Of a stretch of DNA of 5,100 nt, positions 1-5,100 are shown piece by piece. A program made the translations under genes and the position numbers. The notes under the pieces are model-generated. The model ran no database searches, was not told the origin of the DNA, and was given only the letters and a program-made list of their open reading frames with translations. Position 1 is the stretch's first letter, and every line of letters begins with the position of its first letter. This DNA comes from FEN-1297 sp046704255 (GTDB taxonomy: Bacteria > Bacteroidota > Ignavibacteria > Ignavibacteriales > Ignavibacteriaceae): contig JBJKSH010000213.1 of assembly GCA_046704255.1 (NCBI GenBank), positions 1 through 5,100 of the forward strand. Reading direction: 5' to 3'.

Positions 1-900
1 GCTTATGCTTGCGGTGCAAGTTTTGAATTGGCAATAGGAAACAATGATTCCTTATATGCTTGGGGGTACGGCGGAACAGGCGAGATGGGTAACGGAACGA
101 CAACAGGGAATAATCCTTCAATTCAAAAGCCTAACTTACCTTCTGGCGTTGTTCCCGCAGGTGTTTCTGCCGGGCATAACCATGGAGTTATTGTAGATCA
201 AAATAGCAATGTATATTCATGGGGCCGTGATCTTGAAGGACAACTTGGGAATAATAGTCTAACAAATTCCTCTACTCCTGTTCAAACTGTAGGAGTTGGA
301 GGTACCGGTAATTTGGTATTGCCGGTTGAGTTAACCTCCTTCACGGCAGCAGTCACTTCCAACGGTGTTCTGCTTCAATGGAAAACCGCTACCGAAATTA
401 ATAACTCCGGTTTTGCTGTTGAACGGGCTTCGTCCCGGTTAGCCGGGACTACGCCCCGTCTAGACAAATGGGTAAAGATTGGATTTATTAAAGGAAGCGG
501 TACTTCAACTAATGCGCATGAATATTCGTTCCTGGATAAAAATGCAAGCGGAACATTATATTACAGGTTAAACCAAATTGACTTTGACGGTACTTCCAAA
601 TATTCAAAGGTTATAGAGGTTATAGCCAACCAGCCGTATTTTTATAGTTTGAAGCAAAACTATCCGAATCCTTTTAACCCAACTACTGTTATCAGCTATT
701 CTGTTCCGGAAAAGAGTTTTGTATCAATAAAAATTTACGATGTAACAGGCAGGGAAGTTGCTGCTCTTGTAAACAATCAAGTGGATGCAGGATTTCACAA
801 AGTAGATTTTAACGCTTCCTCATTAAGCAGCGGTGTATATTTCTACACAATAAAGGCAGGCAGTTTTACGGCAACAAAAAAATTATTGTTGTTAAAGTAA
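1..900 (+). CDS. Secreted RCC1-repeat protein with T9SS type A sorting domain (3' part)
   Basis: The frame is open from base 1 to the TAA at 898-900, giving 299 visible residues; the 5' end is missing. Residues 1-105 carry RCC1-type beta-propeller blades, with the repeated cores YAWGYGGTGEMGNG (19-32) and YSWGRDLEGQLGNN (72-85). From LPVELTSFTA (107-116) to about 205 lies the beta-sandwich module that usually precedes the sorting tail in this group. Residues 217-299 are a T9SS type A sorting domain: NYPNPFNPTT at 220-229, then IYDVTGREV, then a C-terminal SGVYFYTIKAG and a basic end. Known biology: such tails direct export across the outer membrane by the type IX system and are usually cleaved during anchoring or release. 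The TTG at 28 could be taken as a start, but it encodes a leucine inside an RCC1 blade and the frame continues upstream. The ligand or role of the propeller is unknown. About ten extra residues near 135-147 coincide with a GC-rich palindrome. Confidence 0.93.
   Translation, partial: AYACGASFELAIGNNDSLYAWGYGGTGEMGNGTTTGNNPSIQKPNLPSGVVPAGVSAGHNHGVIVDQNSNVYSWGRDLEGQLGNNSLTNSSTPVQTVGVGGTGNLVLPVELTSFTAAVTSNGVLLQWKTATEINNSGFAVERASSRLAGTTPRLDKWVKIGFIKGSGTSTNAHEYSFLDKNASGTLYYRLNQIDFDGTSKYSKVIEVIANQPYFYSLKQNYPNPFNPTTVISYSVPEKSFVSIKIYDVTGREVAALVNNQVDAGFHKVDFNASSLSSGVYFYTIKAGSFTATKKLLLLK
423..459. repeat. GC-rich palindromic element embedded in frame in the T9SS protein gene
   Basis: The inner stem is perfect: GTCCCGG (432-438), loop TTAG, CCGGGAC (443-449). 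After a 3-by-3 internal loop an outer stem follows, ACGGGC (423-428) against GCCCCGT (453-459), with one bulged base. The 37 bases contain 26 G or C (70%), far above the AT-rich surroundings. It is read in frame as roughly RASSRLAGTTPR and introduces no stop. The position falls between the conserved FAVER strand and the KWVKIGF strand, a surface loop that is usually shorter in related proteins as I recall them. It resembles a short palindromic repeat inserted into a coding region; repeat copies elsewhere in the genome cannot be tested here. Confidence 0.6.
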
Positions 901-996
901 AGCTTTTCCTGTTTGGGTATAGTGGTATAAGGGCATAGCGTTGAAACCCTTATACCGTTATACTTTATTCCCACATTCTGTTTCCAGGGGAACTTA
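899..996. repeat. Long imperfect inverted repeat with octamer units; possible terminator
   Basis: The core arms are GTATAGTGGTATAAGGG (917-933) and CCCTTATACCGTTATAC (947-963). As RNA they pair over 17 bp, including two G-U wobbles, around a 13-nt loop. Flanking pairing extends it: TGGG (914-917) could alternatively meet CCCA (970-973), and TTTTCCTG (904-911) pairs with CAGGGGAA (985-992) using two G-U pairs, with weak pairing out to 899/996. The left arm reads as 8-bp units GTATAGTG, GTATAAGG, GCATAGCG; the right arm, on the opposite strand, reads GTATAACG, GTATAAGG. The core is followed by TTTATT and lies just after a stop codon, so it could end transcription of the RCC1/T9SS gene. It could equally be a MITE-like or REP-like element. 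Confidence 0.6.
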
Positions 997-1058
997 TCTA
1001 AAATTAAAGCCTCTTTTAATTTAAATCTCATAGTTTAGAATTAATAAAAAGAATTAAA

Positions 1059-2408
1059 GTGAAAGAAAAAAATAATACTTTTTTAATTCTTGTTACCTTT
1101 GCAGCAGCATTAGGCGGCTTACTTTTCGGGTTTGATACCGCTGTAATTTCCGGTGCGGTTCCATTCATAAAAAATTACTTTAATCTTAACAGCATAATGC
1201 TGGGCTGGTCGGTTAGCAGTTTGTTAGTTGGCTGCATTGTTGGCGTGATGGTTTCCGGCAAACCGGCAGACGTTTTCGGCAGAAGAAGAACATTATTGGT
1301 TGCCGCACTCCTGTTCTTCATATCTGCTATTGGTTCAGCGTTGGCAGATCATCTTTATGTATTTATTATATTCAGGTTTTTCGGCGGTACTGCTGTTGGT
1401 ACGGCAAGTACATTATCGCCGATGTATATTTCCGAGGTTTCTCCTCCTGAAAAAAGGGGGAGCCTTGTTTCACTAAACCAATTGGCAATTGTTATAGGAA
1501 TTCTGGTTGCGTTTTTTTCAAATTATATTCTTGCATCTCTGGGTGAAAATAATTGGAGATGGATGCTTGCCGTAATGGGATTGCCTGCATTGCTCTTTTT
1601 TGTTGCATTACTATTCATTCCGGAAAGCCCGCGCTGGCTAGTTCAGAATAGCAGGAATCCCGAAGCGTTTAAAATTTTAGAGAAGATAAACGGTACCGAA
1701 GTTGCGAATCAAGAATTAAGAGAAGTTGAGCAGTCCGTTGCAAGCGAGGAAAAAGGTACTTATAAAGAGGTCTTTTCTAAAAAGTTAAGTCCATTAATTT
1801 GGATGGGAATTATTGTAGCAATTTTTTCACAAGTTACAGGAATAAATTCAATTATGTACTATGCACCCCTAATCTTCACAAAAACAGGTATAGGTGTTAA
1901 CAGTGCATTAATGCAGACGATTGCAGTCGGCGGTGTAAACTTAATTTTTACTTTTGTTGCTATTAAATACATTGATAAATTCGGGCGAAAACCTTTGCTT
2001 ATTGCAGGCAGCATTGGAATGGCAATTTCACTATTTGTTCTTGCAATTGCATTTTACCTTCATCAATTCGGCGGACTTTTGATTCTAATATTTATTTTAA
2101 TTTATATTGCCTCATTTGCAGCTTCCTTAGGCCCGGTTACCTGGGTAATTATTGCCGAGATTTATCCTAATAGAGTTAGAGGCAAAGCTATGTCTGTTGC
2201 AGTTGTATTTCTCTGGACGGGTACTTTTATAGTTTCTTTAACATTTCCGTATATGCTTAATGTTTTGGGCGGAGGTTCGGCCTTTTTAATATTCGGTATA
2301 ATGTGCGTCATCTATGTGACATATTTATTTATCAAGGTACCTGAAACTAAAGGGAAGAGTTTGGAAGAGTTGGAGAAAATACTTATTCATAATGCAGAGA
2401 GTAAATAG
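1059..2408 (+). CDS. MFS sugar porter, predicted sugar:H+ symporter
   Basis: This inner-membrane protein of 449 residues has about 12 hydrophobic helices and covers the whole sugar porter family (XylE/GLUT/GlcP type). Signature motifs in order: GFDTAVISGA (24-33), GKPADVFGRRR (67-77), ISEVSPPEKRG (124-134), PESPRWL (188-194), QVTGINSIMYYAP (258-270), IDKFGRKP (305-312), EIYPNRVRGKA (367-377) and PETKGKSLEELE (428-439). From memory of XylE and GLUT1, D26 and R106 match the proton-coupling pair of XylE (D27/R133), while GLUT1 has Asn at the Asp site; symport is therefore inferred. Sugar-site residues Q141, Q258, N263, W362 and W386 are kept, but the first Gln of the helix-7 QQ pair is Ser257, and position 148 is Ile as in GLUT1. 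The GTG at 1059 is the only plausible start, because a stop lies at 1017-1019 and no ATG intervenes. There is no clear Shine-Dalgarno. The substrate cannot be assigned; a hexose or pentose is likely. Confidence 0.95.
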   Translation: MKEKNNTFLILVTFAAALGGLLFGFDTAVISGAVPFIKNYFNLNSIMLGWSVSSLLVGCIVGVMVSGKPADVFGRRRTLLVAALLFFISAIGSALADHLYVFIIFRFFGGTAVGTASTLSPMYISEVSPPEKRGSLVSLNQLAIVIGILVAFFSNYILASLGENNWRWMLAVMGLPALLFFVALLFIPESPRWLVQNSRNPEAFKILEKINGTEVANQELREVEQSVASEEKGTYKEVFSKKLSPLIWMGIIVAIFSQVTGINSIMYYAPLIFTKTGIGVNSALMQTIAVGGVNLIFTFVAIKYIDKFGRKPLLIAGSIGMAISLFVLAIAFYLHQFGGLLILIFILIYIASFAASLGPVTWVIIAEIYPNRVRGKAMSVAVVFLWTGTFIVSLTFPYMLNVLGGGSAFLIFGIMCVIYVTYLFIKVPETKGKSLEELEKILIHNAESK

Positions 2409-2515
2409 AATATTTGTATTAAATAATTGAATAAAATAATTTAAAAAATTATATTTTGTTGTCTTAAAAATAATTTACTATTAAGTAATAAATTAACTGC
2501 GTGGAACAATAAAAT

Positions 2516-2752
2516 TTGGACTTTGAAATAGTCAGTAAAATTTTTAATACAAAACCAATTGCAGTCAAGTATTCCTTAAGAGAGTTAACACGATTAAGAA
2601 AACAATATGGTAAAGGCCGTTGGAGGAAACTTAAAGGAGTTGCATCTGTTCGTCTGAAAGATGGTTCAATACATAAAGCAGAAATACATTGGTATGAGGC
2701 ACATGGCATTGGACGAAAAGAGTTTAAGTTGAAAATGCTATTTTTAGATTAA
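2516..2752 (+). CDS. Small basic protein of unknown function (78 aa)
   Basis: The function is not known. The protein is strongly basic, with 19 Lys/Arg against 8 Asp/Glu. It has two parts: an N-terminal helical stretch (about 15-33, SLRELTRLRKQYG) and a C-terminal part with beta-strand character containing GRWRKLKGVASVRLKDG and the aromatic/His motif HWYEAHGIGRKEFK (about 58-71). I recall similar short proteins with a WYEAHGIG motif in varied bacteria, all uncharacterised. TTG at 2516 is the furthest upstream start, since TAA at 2510-2512 closes the frame, and the only in-frame ATG is near the C-terminus. No clear Shine-Dalgarno precedes it. It lies 26 bp before a small acidic gene on the same strand, so the two probably form an operon. 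No signal peptide or membrane helix is seen. The basic composition would suit nucleic acid binding or a small toxin-like partner, but this is inference only. Confidence 0.72.
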   Translation: MDFEIVSKIFNTKPIAVKYSLRELTRLRKQYGKGRWRKLKGVASVRLKDGSIHKAEIHWYEAHGIGRKEFKLKMLFLD

Positions 2753-2765
2753 TATAGTAATATAC

Positions 2766-2774
2766 AAGAAAGGA
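2766..2774 (+). promoter_or_regulatory. Ribosome binding site of the small acidic gene
   Basis: AAGAAAGGA ends 4 nt before the ATG at 2779. It is the only clear purine-rich Shine-Dalgarno-like site before a gene in this window, and it supports that start. Confidence 0.6.
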
Positions 2775-2778
2775 TATT

Positions 2779-3009
2779 ATGTCAGCCAGTTTTGTAATTT
2801 GTCTGAACAATAAAGATTATCCTGCATCGCTAGAATTTGGAAAGATTTATCGGGTAATTTCAGATGAAGATGCAGAGCAGCACGGCTATATAAGGGTAAT
2901 TGATGAAAGTGGTGAAGATTATGCATATACTTCAGATCGTTTTTCTTTTATAAAATTACCGCAAGATGTAAAAAATATTTTGATATCAAATTACACTTCA
3001 GCATCTTAA
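2779..3009 (+). CDS. Small acidic conserved protein of unknown function (76 aa)
   Basis: The function is not known. The protein is acidic (12 Asp/Glu, 7 Lys/Arg), has no signal peptide or membrane segment, and is predicted to be mostly beta strands, with a short helix near LPQDVKNILIS (60-70). Recognisable parts are YPASLEFGKIYRV (14-26), GYIRVIDESGEDYAY (36-50) and RFSFIKLP (54-61). I recall this layout from a widespread family of short hypothetical proteins with ASLE-x-x-K-x-YRV and IRVIDESGEDY cores, which suggests a small SH3-like barrel; this needs a profile search. The ATG at 2779 follows a good AAGAAAGGA site. The gene is 26 bp behind the basic 78-aa gene and probably shares its transcript. 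The opposite charges make a physical pair, for example toxin and antitoxin or a regulatory complex, possible but unproven. Confidence 0.82.
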   Translation: MSASFVICLNNKDYPASLEFGKIYRVISDEDAEQHGYIRVIDESGEDYAYTSDRFSFIKLPQDVKNILISNYTSAS

Positions 3010-3113
3010 TTTAAACGTTGTTTATAAAACTCCTCAATAACAACATTCCTTCAATTTAGAATTTAAAAACATCTACACAAAATAATTAATATCCACAAAG
3101 CTTTATTCTTTTA

Positions 3114-5100
3114 ATGAAAAGTATTTGTCTTTTAATTTTATTTTTTATTGCCAACTATACCATCTCTTTTGCCCAGGTAAGTAACTTACCAACTATGGAT
3201 GAACTTGCCGGTTCATGGCAAAAAGCATCAACACTTTTAGCATTACCTTCGCTCAACAGCACACAGGGCTGTGCAGAAGCTGCGAATGATGTCCTCTCTA
3301 TAAATAATCTTTCTTTTCCGCCTATAACTCTGTGGAGAGGAACAGGTTCTTTATTCATTAACGGGAAATCTCCGGCGCTGGAACAAACAAGATGGTTCCC
3401 TTATCAAATATTAAGAAAAACTTCAGACGGAAATTTAAAAATACATACTTCCGTAAGAATGGTCTATGAGAAAAAAGGCTTACTATTTCATATTATTCTT
3501 ACCAACAATAGTCCATCCGTAAAAAAAATAAATTTAAAGATTAACTTAACTGCTGTAACTTCGCGCCATAAAAGATGGGGCTGGAAGGTACCGAGAGATA
3601 ACGACTCAACTTTATTTTTTGCTAAAATAATTAATAAAGGACGGGCATTAATCCTAGAAAATAAAAAAGATCAATTATTTAATTGTTTTGCATTTGAACA
3701 AAAGCCGGATGAGTTAGCTGCTTACAAAAGTTCGGGAGCGGCAGTATGGAAAATTTCATTAATGCCAAAATCCGGTAAAGTTTTTAATTATGTCATTTCA
3801 ATGGGAGATAAAGAAGATACAGTTCATAATTTGGCTGTTAAATGGGCTTATAGTTTTGAATCATCTTTTAAGAAAGTTAAAACGGATTGGCAGAATAGAT
3901 TTGATGCAATGTTTACCCCGGGGAATAAATATTTCTCCGGATATTTACCTACTTTAATAACTCGGGATGAAAAATTAAGACGAATGTATTATATGAGTAT
4001 TGTTTCGCTTTTATGTACCTATAAAACATGTTTCCCTGTTGCACCTCGAGTTTATATAAGCGATTTGCCGCAGAGCAACTGTACAATGATGTATTTTTGG
4101 GATTCGCGTGAATGGGCAACAGTGCTTGCGCTTTTAGATCCCGTAATGATGAAACAGTATCTGGAAGCATGGCTGTCTAAAGGGATTTATAACGGTTATG
4201 CCGAAGAATATTTAACCGGAACTTTGCAAGGTCCCTGGTACAGTGCAAATGATTATTCGGTTTTTATTTTGCTTAATGATTATTTAAATGTTACGGGAGA
4301 TCGTGCTTTTCTTTTTAAAAAGATAAAAGGTAAAACCGTACTGGATTATATGTATTCAATTGCAACCAATTGGAAGAGGCTTGTAAAACCGGGACAAACT
4401 TTGGCAGATTACGGCGGTGCAAAAAATCTTTTGGAATGTGCACCGGAATATGTTAATGAAGTGGCTTCGTTCAATGCGGCTAATGTCTGGATGATGAACC
4501 GCGTTGCCGAAATAGAAGAGTCTGCCGGAAATAAAAAGAAAGCAGAAATTCTAAGAACCGAAGCAAAACATTTATTAAAAGCAGTACTAAAAATGTACGT
4601 TCCGGGAAAAGGTATCTGGTATGCAATCCATCGAAACGGAAAGAAAGTTGAAGTAAAACATATATTTGATTTTGCAACAATAGGACTTACAATCCCAAAC
4701 TATCTTACTGCAAAAATGAAGCATGAAATGACAAACTTTGTTGAAAATGAGTTAATAACCGATCATTGGATGAGAGCGCAATCATTAAGTGCTAATCCGG
4801 CAGCTATTTGTCATCGTCCTGACCACGGTACAATGGGTGCATACTGCGCATGGCCCGGCGAAACAATAGCAGTACTTTGTAATTTTAACGAGTTCGGTAA
4901 AGCTTTAAATTTACTTCACAGATGCGACTATGTAACCTATGAAGGACCGTTTTCTCAATCGCGCGAACTTATGAGTAAAAAACCAGATGCGGAAGTTAGA
5001 ATTTCACCGGCGCCGCAAACATATAACGCAAGCAACGGCGGTTCCTTTGCCGAATCAATTATCCGTGGCCTCTTTGGTTATCAGCCGGATTTCTTAAATA
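3114..5100 (+). CDS. Secreted six-hairpin glycosidase-like protein (5' part, runs off window)
   Basis: The frame is open from ATG 3114 to the end of the window, giving 662 residues without a stop; the C-terminus is missing. Residues 1-20 form a signal peptide: MKS, a hydrophobic core, then SFA before Gln21, a fitting signal peptidase I site. Residues 22 to about 255 look like a beta-sandwich domain. After a helical linker (about 257-275) a large helical domain follows, resembling the (alpha/alpha)6 barrel of glycoside hydrolases such as GH15, GH37, GH63 and GH78. Marks include YLPTLITRDEKLRRMYYMSI (277-296), FWDSREW (328-334), GPWYSANDYS (around 373-382), ADYGG (431-435), APEYVNEVASFNAANVW (443-459), DHWMRAQ (550-556), RPDHGTMGAYCAWPGE (568-583) and NGGSFAESIIRGLFGY (642-657). 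Acidic residues D330, E333, D432, E445, E449, D570 and E583 are candidates for catalysis, but none is assigned. Neither the family nor the substrate can be named safely. Being exported and downstream of a sugar porter, it may release sugars for uptake. No strong Shine-Dalgarno is seen. Confidence 0.9.
   Translation, partial: MKSICLLILFFIANYTISFAQVSNLPTMDELAGSWQKASTLLALPSLNSTQGCAEAANDVLSINNLSFPPITLWRGTGSLFINGKSPALEQTRWFPYQILRKTSDGNLKIHTSVRMVYEKKGLLFHIILTNNSPSVKKINLKINLTAVTSRHKRWGWKVPRDNDSTLFFAKIINKGRALILENKKDQLFNCFAFEQKPDELAAYKSSGAAVWKISLMPKSGKVFNYVISMGDKEDTVHNLAVKWAYSFESSFKKVKTDWQNRFDAMFTPGNKYFSGYLPTLITRDEKLRRMYYMSIVSLLCTYKTCFPVAPRVYISDLPQSNCTMMYFWDSREWATVLALLDPVMMKQYLEAWLSKGIYNGYAEEYLTGTLQGPWYSANDYSVFILLNDYLNVTGDRAFLFKKIKGKTVLDYMYSIATNWKRLVKPGQTLADYGGAKNLLECAPEYVNEVASFNAANVWMMNRVAEIEESAGNKKKAEILRTEAKHLLKAVLKMYVPGKGIWYAIHRNGKKVEVKHIFDFATIGLTIPNYLTAKMKHEMTNFVENELITDHWMRAQSLSANPAAICHRPDHGTMGAYCAWPGETIAVLCNFNEFGKALNLLHRCDYVTYEGPFSQSRELMSKKPDAEVRISPAPQTYNASNGGSFAESIIRGLFGYQPDFLN

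Noticed and set aside
28..30. TTG as start codon of a 290-aa protein
   Set aside because: The frame is open to base 1 and the residues before it (AYACGASFE) complete an RCC1 blade, so the gene begins upstream of the window.
843..1031. 62-aa minus-strand reading frame
   Set aside because: It covers the end of the T9SS gene and the inverted repeat, has no recognisable motif, and is best explained as an antisense shadow.
1059..2408. Naming the sugar porter xylE
   Set aside because: The family is clear, but the binding-site residues are mixed and the substrate cannot be set from sequence.
2436..2452. Palindrome ATAATTT-AAA-AAATTAT after the sugar porter, as a terminator
   Set aside because: The stem is made only of A-T pairs with a 3-nt loop, so it is weak and likely to occur by chance in this AT-rich spacer.
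2501..2512. GTG as an earlier start of the basic small gene
   Set aside because: It is in frame but meets TAA at 2510-2512 after two further codons.
2409..2515. Bacteroidota-type promoter (TTTG with TAnnTTTG) before the small gene pair
   Set aside because: A TTTG at 2413-2416 and a near-match TATTTTG at 2452-2458 exist, but neither spacing nor sequence fits the consensus.
2464..2709. 81-aa minus-strand reading frame
   Set aside because: It is antisense to the basic small gene, which has a coherent motif pattern on the plus strand; the minus frame shows none.
3017..3044. Hairpin GTTGTT / AACAAC after the acidic small gene, as a terminator
   Set aside because: The stem is short, AT-rich and bulged, and no clear T-run follows; it is too weak to call.
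3155..3358. 67-aa minus-strand reading frame
   Set aside because: Antisense to the glycosidase-like gene, which is continuously open here and starts with a signal peptide.
3949..4170. 73-aa minus-strand reading frame
   Set aside because: Antisense to the glycosidase-like gene; no motif or start context supports it.
4480..4680. 66-aa minus-strand reading frame, rich in Leu and Phe
   Set aside because: The hydrophobic look comes from reading Lys- and Glu-rich codons of the plus-strand gene in reverse; it is a shadow.

Overview
The window looks like chromosomal DNA from the Ignavibacteria/Bacteroidota-Chlorobi lineage. The strongest evidence is the first protein, which ends in a type IX secretion (T9SS) type A sorting domain with the NYPNPFNPTT signature that is typical of Ignavibacteria. 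The low GC content, the GTG and TTG starts and the scarcity of strong Shine-Dalgarno sequences fit this. The genus and species cannot be read from the sequence.

Layout, all genes on the + strand. Positions 1-900 hold the 3' end of a secreted RCC1-repeat protein with a T9SS sorting tail; its start lies upstream. A GC-rich palindrome at 423-459 is embedded in frame in this gene. Positions 899-996 form a long imperfect inverted repeat made partly of 8-bp units, which may act as a terminator or be a small repetitive element. Positions 1059-2408 encode a complete 12-helix MFS sugar porter with the D/R pair expected of a proton symporter. Positions 2516-3009 hold two small tandem genes, one basic and one acidic, of unknown function. 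From 3114 to the window end runs a long open frame for a secreted enzyme of the six-hairpin, (alpha/alpha)6-barrel glycosidase type; its stop codon lies beyond the window.

How they may work together: the sugar porter and the exported glycosidase-like protein fit a carbohydrate-scavenging locus, with sugars released outside the cytoplasm and then imported. They are separated by about 700 bp carrying the two small genes, so co-transcription is not shown. The RCC1/T9SS protein is an exported or surface protein with no visible link to sugar use. No tRNA, rRNA, CRISPR array, transposase or convincing riboswitch was seen. The most unusual signals are the palindrome inside the T9SS gene, the octamer-based inverted repeat after it, the small basic/acidic gene pair and the family-uncertain glycosidase.
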